A stretch of DNA of 64,000 nucleotides from Streptomyces sp. MNU76 (GCF_020982545.1 NZ_JAJKLK010000024.1:62001-126000); one strand, 5' to 3'. Counted from the first letter of the stretch, positions 34,502 to 45,114 are shown. Notes: generated by a model from the letters alone, not told the origin. Numbers and translations are program-made.

Positions 34502-37500
34502 TCACACCAGAAGGTCGAGGGAGAGTTCGAGGTCGGCTTCGCTGTGCTCGGCGTTCACGAAGAAACGCAGCCGGGACCGGTCGCGGGGCACGGCCGGGTA
34601 GCCGATGGGCATCACGTTCACGCCTTTGCCCAGGAGGGTGTTGGACAGCGCGATGGTCCGCTCCCAGTCCCCGGTGATCACGGGGATGACCGCGGAGGCC
34701 CGCGAGACCCCGATGTCCAGGCCGCGGGCGCGGGCCTCGGTGCGGAAGAACTCGGCGAGCTCCCGGACCCGCGCCACCCGCTCCGGCTCCTCGCGCAGCA
34801 CCCGGATCGCCTCCAGCGCGGCCGCCGTGTTGGCCGGTGAGATACCGGTGCTGAAGATGTGCAGCGGCGCGGTGTACCTGAGGTAGTCGACGAGCGGGGC
34901 GCGGCCCGCGATGTACCCGCCGAGGCTGCCGATGGCCTTGCTGAGCGTGCCCATCCACAGCTCGACATCGGCGGGGTCGGTGTCCCAGTGCTCGCCGATG
35001 CCACGGCCGGTGCGGCCGAGCACACCGAGCGAGTGCGCCTCGTCGATCATCAGCAGCGCCCGGTGACGCCGCTTCACCTCGATGAAGCGCGGCAGGTCGG
35101 GGATGTCACCGTCCTGGCTGTAGGCGCCCTCGATGACGACGAGCGCCCGGCGGTACTCGCTGCGCGCCGTGGACAGGATCCGGTCGAGCGCCTCCCAGTC
35201 GTTGTGCGGGAAGGGGCGGCGCCGCGCGCCGGACAGCATCGCACCGCGCACCGTGCTGTCGTGGATCCACTCGTCGTGCACGATCAGGTCCTCGGGGCCG
35301 AACAGATGGCCGACGGTGGCCACGTTCGTGGCATGGCCGCCGGCGAAGACGACCGCGTCCTCGGTGCCGAGGAACGAGGCGATCTCGGCCTGGAGCTCGT
35401 GGTGCAGCGGGGTCTCGCCGAACAGCAGCGGGGTCGCCGAACTGGAGGTGCCGTACCGGTCGATGGCCGCCCGCGCCGCCTCCCGCACCCGCGGGTGGTG
35501 GGAGAGACCCAGGTAGTTGAACGAGGCGAAGTTGACGACCTGCTCCCCGCCGACCTGCGCGACGGCGCCGTTGAAGCCCTCGTGGACGCGCCCGTAGGGA
35601 TTCGCGGGCCCGCTGCCGACCTGCCGCAGGCGCCCCAGGTGCGCGGCGTACTCGGGCCACTCCTCGAACGCGCACTCCTGCCGCACCGGAACCGCCCGAG
35701 AGGGCTGCTCGCCCGTGGCCGGCGGCGCGGACCGCGGCTCCGGGGCGGAGGTGGCTCGCCCGGCGAGCAGGTCGGCCACGTCCTGCACCGTCGGGTCCTC
35801 GGGCAGCCCGTGCCGCAACCGCTCCGCCTCGTGGGGGAACCGGGCGGCGATCCGTCGCTGGAGGTCGGTCCGCATCAGCGAGTCCAGACCCAGATCCGCG
35901 CCGAGCCGCGCGTACGGCGCCACCCGGTGCGTGGGGAACCCGCAGACCAGCGCGGTGCATTCGCGTACGTAGGGCAGGAAGTCCGCACCCGGTGCGGCGC
36001 CGGCGTCGGGGGACGACGACGGCGCGCCGTGGACGCCCGGTACGGGATACGCACCGGGCACCGCGCCCGGTGGACCGGCGGCCGGGTGGGGAGGGGCGGC
36101 AGCGGCGGCCCGCCGGCGTACGGGACGAGCACGTACGGTGCGGGGGCGTACGGCATACCGGCCGTCGCGTACGGCATACCGGCCGTCGCGTACGGGACGC
36201 CGCCCCACAGGGGTAGGGCATGCCGGGCCCGGACCAGGGCACGACGGGTATCGGGTGGGGCGTGCCTACCATCGGGTGGGCGTGCCGGGAAGCGGGTGCG
36301 CGACATCGGGGAACCGGACGCGGCTGCCGTGGTCGGTGCGGCGCCGGGACGGGCCGTCGTGTGCGCGCCGGGCGGTAGGGCCGCGGGTCCGCGGCGGACA
36401 GGGTGGGTCGGCCGTCCTCCGGCGCGGCCTCCGGACGGAACCAGTACCGCTCGCGCTCCAGGGGGAGGTGCGGAAGCGGGACCCGCGCGGTCGGCGCGTC
36501 CCGGTCGAGGCCGGACCAGTCGGCCTCGCCGCCCGCGCAGTGCAGGCGGCCGAGCGACCGCAGGAACGTCTGCCAGCCGCCGCCCTGCCGGTTCAGCGAG
36601 GGCAGCAACAGCGGTCTGCCGGTCTCCTGGTCGGCGCCGCCCTGGGAGGCGACGATGCTCCGGCACAGGTTGATCAGCGTCGGGTGCGGGCCGATCTCGA
36701 CGAAGGAGTCGCAGCCCATCCGCCGGAGCTCGGTGAAGCCCTCCAGGAACAGCACCGGGGAGAGCATGTGCTGTGCCCAGTGGCCTGCGTCGATGCGCTG
36801 CGCCTGTCGGCCCGTGAGGTCGGAGATCCAGGGGATGCTCGGCGCGGCGAGGTCCAGCCTGCCCGCGGCCTCGGTCAGTGGTGCGGCGGCGCCGGTCATC
36901 AGCGGGGAGTGGAAGGCGTGGGACACGACCAGCGGCCGTACCGTGACACCGCGCTCCGCCAGCAGTCGGCGCACCTGGCCGATCTCCTCGGCGGCTCCTG
37001 AAAGGACGAGGTGGTCGGGGGTGTTGACGGCGGCCACCGCGACGGAGGCGAACTGCTCGGCCACCGCCCGGACGGCCTCCGGGTCACCGACACACGAGAT
37101 CATCGCGCCGTCGCCCGGCTGTCCGGCCATGAGCCGGCCCCGCTCGGCGGCGAGGACCAGCGCGTCCTCGAAGGACAGCACCCCCGCCACGCAGGCCGCG
37201 CCCAGCGCGCCGACGCTGTGGCCGAGCACCGCGGCCGGGCGCACACCCACCTCGCTCCACAGCCCGGCCAGGGCGACCTCGAGGGCGACCAGAGCGGGCT
37301 GGCAGTTGCGCGTGCCGCGCAGGGCTTCCTCGTGCGCCGGGTCGAAGAGCAGGTCGAGCAGGGGGACTTCGAGATGGGGGCGGAGTGTCTCGGCGGCCCG
37401 GTCGAGGGTGGCGGCGAAGCCCTGGTGACCCTCGTACAGCTCCTTGCCCATGCCGGTGTGCTGGGTGCCCTGCCCGCTGAAGAGAAAGGCGGTGCGGGGC

Positions 37501-37796
37501 GCGGGCGCGGTGGCCGTGTGGCCGCGCAGCACCGCTGGGGTTGGTTCGTCCCGGATCAGTGCGTCGAGGGCCGTGTCGAGCTCGGTGGCCGAGGCGGTCG
37601 AGGAGGTCGCGGCGACCGTCAGGACCGCGCGGTGCGGCAGATGGGCGCGGCCGGTGTTCGCGGCGTGGCAGAGGTCCGCCACGGCGACGTCGGGGTGCGC
37701 GGCGAGGTGGGTGCGCCAGGAGCGGGCGAGCGCGGTCAGCGCGGTCGGAGTGTGGGCCGACAGGCACAGTGCGTGCACCGGCCGGGGATGCGTCAC
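34502..37796 (-). CDS. redL: RedL C-terminal portion: AT, ACP and alpha-oxoamine synthase (frame-disrupted)
   Basis: Three domains in successive frames. The acyltransferase (FLFSGQGTQHTGMGKELYEG, GHSVGALGAACVAG, malonyl-type HAFHSPLM) is read from GTG 37796 to about 36215. The ACP (LGADLGLDSLMRTDL) and PLP-dependent oxoamine synthase (TLSKAIGSLGGYIAG with the Schiff-base Lys) are read to 34502. Between them a Pro/Tyr-rich linker of 21-bp repeats contains two -1 shifts near 36215 and 36100. In S. coelicolor these domains are part of one 2.3-kb-residue-scale protein with the upstream ligase-KS; the oxoamine synthase condenses the chain with glycine. The GTG 37796 overlaps the preceding stop and has GGGAGG 7 bases upstream, so real gene fission at that point is also possible. 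The two linker shifts are more likely miscalls or inactivating. Confidence 0.8.
36146..36199 (-). repeat. 21-bp tandem repeat in RedL linker
   Basis: Two full units (36146-36166, 36167-36187) and part of a third of a 21-bp repeat. On the coding strand it gives PYATAGM-type heptapeptides. Such repeats are prone to slippage and to assembly error. Confidence 0.85.
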
Positions 37797-40700
37797 GGCG
37801 GGGCCTCCCGTGGGGGCGCGGGTGGGGTTTCGAGGATCACGTGGGCGTTGGCGCCGCCGAATCCGAAGGAGCTGACCGCGGCGCGGGCGGTGCCGCCGTC
37901 GGGCAGCGCGCGGCGCCGGGTGGGCACGGACAGTCCGGAACCCGCCCAGTCGAGGTGGCGGTTGGGCCGGTCGAGGTTCAGCAGGGCCGGGACCTGGCGG
38001 TCCCGCACGACCAGGGCCGCCTTGATCAGTCCGGCGACGCCCGCGGCCGCCTCCAGATGCCCGATGTTGGTCTTGACCGAGCCGATCAGACAGGGGGCGT
38101 CGGCGGGCCGCCCGCGACCGTACACACCCGCCAGGGCCTCCCACTCGACGGGATCGCCGAGCGAGGTGCCGGTGCCGTGCGCCTCGACGTAGTCGACCTG
38201 GTCGGCGCGGAGCCCGGCGCGGGCGAGCGCCTCGGTCATGACCCGTTCCTGCGCGGAACTCCTGGGCGCGGTCAGGCCGTTGCCGCGGCCGCCATGGCCG
38301 AGCGCGGAGCCCCGGATGACGGCATGGACGCGGTCGCCGTCGGCCAGCGCGGCGGTCAGCGGCTTGAGCAGGACGAGGCCGGTGCCCTCCCCGCGTACGT
38401 ACCCGTCGGCGCCGTCGTCGAAGGTGCGGCAGCGGCCGCCGGGACTGAGCATGCCGCCGGAGGCGAACGCCACCGACAGAGCGGGGGTCAGCATCAGAGA
38501 GACACCGCCGGCCAGCGCGACGCCGCACTCGCCTTCCCGCAGAGCCCGGCAGGCCATGTGCACCGCCACCAGCGACGAGGAACAGGCCGTGTCCACGGCG
38601 AGGCTCGGGCCGTGCAGGTCGAAGACGTACGAGAGCCGGTTGGCGGCGATCGATTGGGCGTTGCCGGTCGCCGTGTACACATCGACGCTGTCGAGCCGCG
38701 GCAGCTGCAATTGCGCGTAGTCCTGGCTGCTGATCCCGACGAAGACCCCCGTGCGGCTGCCGGCCAGCCGCGTCGGCGGGATCGCCGCGTCCTCGAAGGT
38801 CTGCCAGGCGGTCTCCAGGAGCAGGCGCTGCTGCGGGTCCATCCGGTGGGCCTCGCGGGCGGAGATCCCGAACAGGGCGGCGTCGAACTCGTCGGCCCGG
38901 TCGAGGAACCCGCCGTGGCGCGGTGCGGCCACCTCGGCGCTGTCCCAGCGGCTGGGCGGCACCTCGCCCACGGCGTCCCGGCCGTCGAGCAGCAGCCGCC
39001 AGTAGCTGTCGACATCGGGTGCGCCCGGGAACCGGCAGCCCATGCCGACGACGGCGATGGGTTCGGCGGGGTCCGCGGCGGCGGTCGTGACCGTGGGGTC
39101 CGCGGCGGCGGTCGTGGCCGTGGCGAACACGGCGGGGGCGGGTTCCGACGGCGCGGGCCCGGTGCCGAAGCGGGCCGCCACCGCGCTGATGGTGGGGTGG
39201 TCGAAGACGGCGGCGGCGGGCAGCTCCCGGCCGAGCAGGCCACCGAGTTCGGCGCCGAGGGCCACCGCCTGCCGGGAGCCGAGGCCGAGCGAGACGAACG
39301 GGCGCGTGACGTCCACCGCGGTGACCGGAAGGCCCAGCCGGTCCGCGACCCGGGCGCGCAGCCAGCCCTCCAGCGCGGCCGCGGAATGGGCCGGGTCCGG
39401 TGCCTCGCCGAGAAGGACGTGCCGCTCGCGCGCGGAGGGCGCCGGCTCGATGCCGGGGCGGTCCGCCGCGCTGACGGAGGAGTGCCGCTCCGGTGCGCCG
39501 GCCCGAGCGTCGGCCTCCTCACCGAGACAGAGCTCGACCAGCCGGTCGGCGTACGGGCGTACGAGCAGTTCCCCGACGGGGATCCGGACGCCGAGCCGCG
39601 CCTCAAGGGTGCCTACGGTGTCGAGGAGCCGGGGGTAGTCGAGACCGAGGTCGGCCAGCGGCCGGACACTGTCCGCGTCGGCGGCGGTCAGTTGCCGTCC
39701 CGTGCTCTCGGTGAGGGCCAGGGCCACCGCTTCGGCCACCCGGGTACGGCGCCCGACGGGTGACAGACCGCTGAGGCCGAGCGGGTCCCTGGCCGCGGCC
39801 CCGGGGTCCAGGTCGGTCGTGGGCACCACACTCGCCGCCACGACCGGCAGCTCCAGCGAGAGCAGCGCGGCCCTGGCGCCCTGGCGTCGGATCTTGCCGC
39901 TGGTGGTCTTCGGTACGGCGGAGTGCCGGACCAGGGCGATGGTGTGCGGCGCGACCTCGTGCTCCTCGGCGAGGGCGGTGCGCAGCGCGGCCAGTACGGC
40001 ACCGGGATCCTCGGCGCCGGGGCCGCCCAACTCCTGGACCAGGGCGAGCTGTTCGCCGTCCGGGGCCGGGACGCCGAAGGCCGCCCCGCTGCCGGGCCGC
40101 ACGGCCTCGCCGGCACGTTCAGCGGTGAGTTCGACGTCGTGAGCGGCGAAGTTGCGCCCCTGCACCACCACGACGTCCTTGAGGCGGCCGGTCAGGTGCA
40201 GCCGGTTCGCCCGCAGGAAGCCGAGGTCACCGGTGCGCAGCCAGGGGGTGTCCCGCTCGCCCCTGATCCGCGCCTCGAACGTCTCTCGGCCGGCCTTTCG
40301 CTTCCCCCAGTAGCCCTGCGCCACGCTGGGGCCCGCGAGCCAGACCTCGCCGATCGTGTGCTCGTCGAGCCGCCGCTCGGTCCTGGGGTCGACGATGGCC
40401 ACCTCGACACCGGGGACCGGGGAGCCGCAGTCCACGACCCGGCGGGCCCGCGCCGTGTCCGCCCCGGCCGACGCGACCGGTTCGGCCACGCCCGCCTCCA
40501 GGCCCGCCGCGCTGAACAGCCCCGCTTCGGGAGCCTCGTGCGGTCCGACCCCGGTGGCCATGAGAGTGCCCTCGGCGAGCCCGAAGCAGGGCATGAGCGC
40601 CGTGCGCGCGAAGCCGGCCGGGGCGAAGTAGGCGGCGAACCGGTCCAGGGTGTCCGCGCGCACCGGTTCGGCCCCGTTGAGCGCCAGGCGCCAGTTGCGC

Positions 40701-41611
40701 AGGTCCAGAGTGTCCCGCTGCTCGGGAGTGATCCTGCGCAGGCACTGCTCGTAGCCGAAGTTGGGGGCGGCGCTGAGGGTCGCGCCGGTGCGGGAAAGGG
40801 TGTCGAGCCACAGCAGGGGACGCTGCACGAAGGTCTTCGGGGCCATGAGGTGGGCGGGGAAACCGCCGTACATCGGATGCAGGATGGCACCGATGAGTCC
40901 CATGTCGTGGTACGGCGGCAGCCACGAGACCATCTGCGCGTCCGCACCGTGCTCCAGCCAGGTGTGCATCGCCCGCAGGTTGTGCATCAGGTTGGCGTGG
41001 GTGACCACGACGCCCTTGGGTGTCGAGGTCGAGCCGGAGGTGTACTGCAGGAAGGCCGCCGCCTCGGTCGTGGCGTCGGGTTCCCGCCAGCCGTCGGCGA
41101 TGTCGGGCGCCAGCTCCTCACTCGCCGTCCACTCCAGCCCGGCGAGCCCCGCGACGCTCGGTTCGGCCTGGCCGGCACGGACCGTGTCGAGGACCGCGCG
41201 TGTGGTCAGGGCGTGACGGGCGCCCGAGTCGCGGACGACGGCGGCCAGCCGGGAGGCGGTGCGGCCGGCTCGGGTGCGGTCCGGCGGGTAGGCGGGCACG
41301 GCGAGGGCACCGGCGTACAGGCAGCCGAAGAACGCCGCGATGTAGTCGAGGCCCGGCGGGTGGAGCAGCAGCACGGGTCGGCCGGCGACCCCCTGGTCCT
41401 GCAGGTGTGCCCCGACGGTGCGTGCGCGTGCGTCGAGTTCACGGTAGGTCAGTGACGTGTCGGTGCCGGCGCTGTCGGTGAGGAAACGGTAGGCGAGCGC
41501 GTCGGGACGCGTCTCGGACCACTGCCTCAGCAGCGCGGCAACCGTCTGCGCGGCAATCGTCTGTGGGGCGCCGCCGCCCTGACGCGGGGTGCCGGTCGGA
41601 GCTGCTTTCAC
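37793..41611 (-). CDS. redL: RedL N-terminal portion: acyl-AMP ligase, two ACPs, ketosynthase
   Basis: A 1272-residue frame. The fatty-acyl-AMP ligase (FLQYTSGSTSTPKGVVVTH, about residue 190; LGLSGL end near 620) should activate dodecanoate. Two carrier domains follow: one near 657 reads LGLDYPRL with Tyr where the phosphopantetheine Ser belongs, the next near 777 reads LGLGSRQAV and is normal. The ketosynthase (AVVGMGCRFPGAP, DTACSSSLVAVH near 1007, EAHGTGTSLGDP, KTNIGHLEAA) extends the chain by malonate. Start is GTG 41611 after GAGGGGA. The frame ends at 37793 where the AT frame begins; one extra C in the C4 run would fuse them. Function: synthesis of the alkylpyrrole ring precursor with the downstream AT-ACP-oxoamine synthase part. 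Confidence 0.9.
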   Translation of the reverse strand: MKAAPTGTPRQGGGAPQTIAAQTVAALLRQWSETRPDALAYRFLTDSAGTDTSLTYRELDARARTVGAHLQDQGVAGRPVLLLHPPGLDYIAAFFGCLYAGALAVPAYPPDRTRAGRTASRLAAVVRDSGARHALTTRAVLDTVRAGQAEPSVAGLAGLEWTASEELAPDIADGWREPDATTEAAAFLQYTSGSTSTPKGVVVTHANLMHNLRAMHTWLEHGADAQMVSWLPPYHDMGLIGAILHPMYGGFPAHLMAPKTFVQRPLLWLDTLSRTGATLSAAPNFGYEQCLRRITPEQRDTLDLRNWRLALNGAEPVRADTLDRFAAYFAPAGFARTALMPCFGLAEGTLMATGVGPHEAPEAGLFSAAGLEAGVAEPVASAGADTARARRVVDCGSPVPGVEVAIVDPRTERRLDEHTIGEVWLAGPSVAQGYWGKRKAGRETFEARIRGERDTPWLRTGDLGFLRANRLHLTGRLKDVVVVQGRNFAAHDVELTAERAGEAVRPGSGAAFGVPAPDGEQLALVQELGGPGAEDPGAVLAALRTALAEEHEVAPHTIALVRHSAVPKTTSGKIRRQGARAALLSLELPVVAASVVPTTDLDPGAAARDPLGLSGLSPVGRRTRVAEAVALALTESTGRQLTAADADSVRPLADLGLDYPRLLDTVGTLEARLGVRIPVGELLVRPYADRLVELCLGEEADARAGAPERHSSVSAADRPGIEPAPSARERHVLLGEAPDPAHSAAALEGWLRARVADRLGLPVTAVDVTRPFVSLGLGSRQAVALGAELGGLLGRELPAAAVFDHPTISAVAARFGTGPAPSEPAPAVFATATTAAADPTVTTAAADPAEPIAVVGMGCRFPGAPDVDSYWRLLLDGRDAVGEVPPSRWDSAEVAAPRHGGFLDRADEFDAALFGISAREAHRMDPQQRLLLETAWQTFEDAAIPPTRLAGSRTGVFVGISSQDYAQLQLPRLDSVDVYTATGNAQSIAANRLSYVFDLHGPSLAVDTACSSSLVAVHMACRALREGECGVALAGGVSLMLTPALSVAFASGGMLSPGGRCRTFDDGADGYVRGEGTGLVLLKPLTAALADGDRVHAVIRGSALGHGGRGNGLTAPRSSAQERVMTEALARAGLRADQVDYVEAHGTGTSLGDPVEWEALAGVYGRGRPADAPCLIGSVKTNIGHLEAAAGVAGLIKAALVVRDRQVPALLNLDRPNRHLDWAGSGLSVPTRRRALPDGGTARAAVSSFGFGGANAHVILETPPAPPREAPP

Positions 41612-41632
41612 GATGTTCCCCTCTTCCGCCGG

Positions 41633-43255
41633 TCACCGGCCGGTGCCGGCGCTCCCCGCGGTGGACCGGTTCGCGGCCCCGCCGAGTCTGCGGTGGTCGA
41701 CCTTGCCGTTGGCGTTGTGCGGCATGGCGTCGAGACGCCGTGCGATGTGCGGGACCATGTAGGTGGGCAGCAGGGCGGCACAGTGCCGCTTGAGCTGGAT
41801 CAGGCCCGGTGCCTCGGCGCCTTCGCGGAGGGTGTAGTAGAGCGTGAGACGGCCGCCGCCGTGACCGTCGGTGACGAGGACGGCCGCCTCGGCCACCGAC
41901 GGGTGCTGCTGCACAGCCGCCTCGATCTCGCCGAGTTCGACCCGGTAGCCGGAGAGTTTGACCATGCGGTCCTTGCGCCCCCGGTAGACGAGCAGCCCGT
42001 CCTCCTCGTAGCTGACCAGGTCACCGGTGGGGTGCAGCCCCTGGCGGTGCTGATCGGCCACCGGATCCGCCGTGCGCCGCCAGTACCCCGGTGTCACGCA
42101 GTCGCCGCCCACCACGAGTTCACCGATCGCGCCGGGCTCCGTCAGGGCGCGGCCCTGCTCGTCCACGACGTGCAGCAGGGCGCCGGGGACGGGACCGCCG
42201 ATGGGGACGGGTGCCGTGCGGTGCAGGTCCTCGGGGCGGACGCGGTGCCAGGCGCACACATTGGTCTCGGTGGGGCCGTAGAGGTTGTACAGCGCCGCAT
42301 CCTCGGGAAGCAGCCGGGCCAGGGCGCGCAGTCGTGGCATCGGGAACACCTCGCCGGCGAAGAGCACGTGCCGCAGGCTCTTCGCCCCGTCACGGGTGAG
42401 CGCGCCGGAGGAGGCGAGCAGGCCGAGTGCCGAGGGCACCGAGTACCAGACGCTCACCCCGTGCTCCCGGATGCCCCGCGCCAGCGCCGTCACGTCCTTC
42501 GCCTCGTCGTCCGGGACGATCCAGAGGGCGGCACCCGAGGTGAGTGCGACGAACAGGTCGAAGGTGCTCAGATCGAAGCTGAACGAGGCGTGGTTGGACA
42601 GGACGTCCCCGGGGCCGACGCCGAACTCCGCACGGCACCAGCTCACGAAGGAGACGAGGTTGCCGTGCGAGATCCGCACACCCTTGGGTGTGCCGGTGGA
42701 ACCGGAGGTGTACAGCAGCGCGGCCAGGTCGTGCGGGCCCGGTGCGGGCAGGGTGCCGACGAGGCGTACGGCCGCTTCGGCGAAGCCGGCCCAGGAACGC
42801 ACCGGGACACCGCCGACCGCGTCGGGCAGGTCCTCGCCCGCTGCCACGACCGTCCGGACCGAAGCCGGGAGCGGCCCCTGACCGAGCAGCTCCAGGTGGC
42901 GCCGGTCGGTGAACAGCACCACCGGCTCGGCATCGGCGAGGATGGTCCGCACCCGGGCGACGGGCTGCCCGCCGTCGAGCGGAACGTAGGCGCAACCGGC
43001 CTGGAGGGTGGCCAGGATCGCCTCCGCACAGCGCGGATGCTTGTCCGTCCAGAGGGCGACCCGGTCGCCGGGACGGACCTCCAGCTGGTCCACGAGACGG
43101 GCCGACACCGCGTCGACCCGGGCCCGGACCTCTCCGTACGTCGCGGCTCCCGGCCCCACGAAGGCGGGACGCGTCTCCGATCCGGCACTCTTCGGCGGCA
43201 GGCGGAGGGCCACCCGGGACGCATCCGCTCCTGCGCGTGGCTCGCGGGTGCTCAT
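41633..43255 (-). CDS. redM: L-prolyl-AMP ligase
   Basis: A 540-residue adenylation domain: LLYTSGSTGTPKGVRISH (about residue 176), YNLYGPTETNVCAWH, GELVVGGDCVTPGYW, and the lysine-bearing C-terminal MPHNANGKVDHRRL. RedM activates L-proline and loads it on RedO, the first step of the bipyrrole branch. Its ATG overlaps the redN stop (ATGA). Confidence 0.92.
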   Translation of the reverse strand: MSTREPRAGADASRVALRLPPKSAGSETRPAFVGPGAATYGEVRARVDAVSARLVDQLEVRPGDRVALWTDKHPRCAEAILATLQAGCAYVPLDGGQPVARVRTILADAEPVVLFTDRRHLELLGQGPLPASVRTVVAAGEDLPDAVGGVPVRSWAGFAEAAVRLVGTLPAPGPHDLAALLYTSGSTGTPKGVRISHGNLVSFVSWCRAEFGVGPGDVLSNHASFSFDLSTFDLFVALTSGAALWIVPDDEAKDVTALARGIREHGVSVWYSVPSALGLLASSGALTRDGAKSLRHVLFAGEVFPMPRLRALARLLPEDAALYNLYGPTETNVCAWHRVRPEDLHRTAPVPIGGPVPGALLHVVDEQGRALTEPGAIGELVVGGDCVTPGYWRRTADPVADQHRQGLHPTGDLVSYEEDGLLVYRGRKDRMVKLSGYRVELGEIEAAVQQHPSVAEAAVLVTDGHGGGRLTLYYTLREGAEAPGLIQLKRHCAALLPTYMVPHIARRLDAMPHNANGKVDHRRLGGAANRSTAGSAGTGR

Positions 43256-45114
43256 CGTGCCTCCGGCAGGACACCGGTCTCGCGGGCGGCGTCGGTGAAG
43301 ATCTCGGTGGCCAGGTCCAGGTCCTGCCGGGTGTGCTCGCAGGTGACACTGACGCGCAGGCGCGCGTCGCCGAGGGACACTCCGGGAAAGACGACGGTCT
43401 GGCAGAACAGACCGCGGGCACGGACCGCGCGGCCCATCTCCATCGTCTTGCGTTCGTCGCCGATGACGATCGGCAGGATCGCGCTCTGCGAGTGCTCCAG
43501 GTCGAAGCCGACGTCCAGCAGGTTGCCGCGCAGCACCTCGATGTTGGTCCAGAGCTGCTTCAGCCGTTCCGGCTCGGTCTCGATGACGTCGAGAGAGGCG
43601 ATGAGACCGGCCGCGACGCCTGCCGGGATGTTCGCCGCGAAGACGTAGGAGTTCGCGTAGTAGCGCAGGTACTCGATCACGTCCTCGTCACCCACGACGA
43701 ACCCGCCCATGCCGGCCAGCGCCTTGCTCATGGTGCCGAGTTCGAGATCGACCTCGCCCTTGAGGCCGAAGTGCTCGGCGGTGCCGGAGCCACGGGCCCC
43801 GAGGACGCCGGTGGAGTGCGCGTCGTCGATCAGCACACGGGAGCCGTACGTCTTGGCGAGCCGGACGATCTCGGGCAGGTCGCAGATGTCGCCGTGCATG
43901 CTGAACACGCCGTCGGCCACGACGAGGGTGCCCCCGTCGGACTGATCGGCGGTGCGTGCGAGGATCCGCTCCAGGTCCGCCATGTCGTTGTGCTGGTAGA
44001 TCTTGCGGATGCCGCCCGACAGCCGGCCGCCGTCGACGATGCTCATGTGGTTGAGCCGGTCGACCACGAGGGTGTCGTAGTTCTTGACCAGGGCGGAGAC
44101 GGTGCCGAGGTTCGCGGCGTAGCCGCCGGGGAAGACGATGCAGGCGGAACGTTGCTTGAAGGCCGCGAGCCGTCGTTCCAGCTCCTTGTGCAGCATGTTG
44201 GTGCCGCCGATGAAGCGCGAACCGGTGTGGGTGGCCCCGTAGGCGCGGGTGGCGTCGCACACCGCCTCCACGACCCGCGGGTGGTTGGCGAGGCCCAGGT
44301 AGTTGTTGGAGGCGAACATGAGGAACTCGCGTTCCCGGCCGGTCAGTTCGTCGAAGATCACGGCTCGGTTGCTGCTCCGGGACCGCAACGGCATGCCGTA
44401 CCAGTACAGGTGCTGCTGTTCCCGCCCTCGCAGGTAGGAGCGGAAGCTGCGGGTCTTGGCGAACAGGTCCCGGTCGCGCTGCTCGACGAAGTCCTTGGTC
44501 GAACGGGAGTCCCATGCGCCGTCATGGGCACCGGGTTCGGGTTCGGAGGCGGTCGTGCGGCGGGCCGAGGCCAGCACGGTGACGAGTTCGCGCAGCGTCG
44601 TGGCCTGCACCGGGCCGAGCAGCGATGCGTCCAGGCCGAGAGCGTCGGCGGTCTCGGCCACCACGGAGGCGAGGATCACGGAGTCGATGCCCAGCTCGCT
44701 CTCCAGCGCGGTGTCCAGGCCCAACTGGTCCCTGCGGTAACCGGTGTGGTGCAGGGCGGCGGTGAGCACGGCTGCCAGCACCGGGTCCTCGGGGGGTGCG
44801 TCGGTCTGTCCGGTGACCGCCGTGTCCGCCGGTGCGCGTCGGTCGGTCTCCGGCAGGCGCAGGACGCGGCCGAGCGCGTCGACGAGGTCTCCGACGGTGG
44901 CCGACTCGGCGAGCGGTCCGTCGGCGGTACCGAAGCGCTCGCGAACCGTCTCCAGGATGGACTGGAGCGTGATGGAGTCGATGCCGAGCTCCGCCTCGAA
45001 GTGACTCTCCGGCAGCAGGTAGGACCTGTCGTAACCGGTGTGGTCCGCGATGATCTCCACGACCCGCTCGTACAGCCGGGCGGTGTCGAGCGGGTCGTCC
45101 GTGCCATGCGTCAT
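43252..45114 (-). CDS. redN: Two ACPs plus alpha-oxoamine synthase for 4-hydroxybipyrrole methanol
   Basis: A 620-residue protein. Tandem carrier domains carry serines in LGIDSITLQS (about 46) and LGIDSVILAS (about 143). The PLP fold-type I domain includes MFASNNYLGLANHPRV, IDDAHSTGVLG and the lysine motif LGTMSKALAGMGGFV (about 462). RedN receives malonyl groups on its ACPs for RedX-catalysed condensation with pyrrolyl-RedO and then condenses the product with serine. It couples by ATGA overlaps to redO upstream and redM downstream. Confidence 0.93.
   Translation of the reverse strand: MTHGTDDPLDTARLYERVVEIIADHTGYDRSYLLPESHFEAELGIDSITLQSILETVRERFGTADGPLAESATVGDLVDALGRVLRLPETDRRAPADTAVTGQTDAPPEDPVLAAVLTAALHHTGYRRDQLGLDTALESELGIDSVILASVVAETADALGLDASLLGPVQATTLRELVTVLASARRTTASEPEPGAHDGAWDSRSTKDFVEQRDRDLFAKTRSFRSYLRGREQQHLYWYGMPLRSRSSNRAVIFDELTGREREFLMFASNNYLGLANHPRVVEAVCDATRAYGATHTGSRFIGGTNMLHKELERRLAAFKQRSACIVFPGGYAANLGTVSALVKNYDTLVVDRLNHMSIVDGGRLSGGIRKIYQHNDMADLERILARTADQSDGGTLVVADGVFSMHGDICDLPEIVRLAKTYGSRVLIDDAHSTGVLGARGSGTAEHFGLKGEVDLELGTMSKALAGMGGFVVGDEDVIEYLRYYANSYVFAANIPAGVAAGLIASLDVIETEPERLKQLWTNIEVLRGNLLDVGFDLEHSQSAILPIVIGDERKTMEMGRAVRARGLFCQTVVFPGVSLGDARLRVSVTCEHTRQDLDLATEIFTDAARETGVLPEAR

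Noticed and set aside
36146..36199. Possible CRISPR-like repeat
   Set aside because: The 21-bp units are directly adjacent without spacers and encode an in-frame protein linker.
34502..36208. ACP-oxoamine synthase part of RedL as an independent gene starting GTG 36208
   Set aside because: No ribosome-binding site precedes it, the first residues are translated linker repeat in the wrong frame, and homologues are fused.
37793..37796. Certain gene fission of redL at the GTGA overlap
   Set aside because: The overlap and ribosome-binding site look real, but one extra C restores a smooth fusion and other -1 shifts in the window have the same form, so fission is not asserted.
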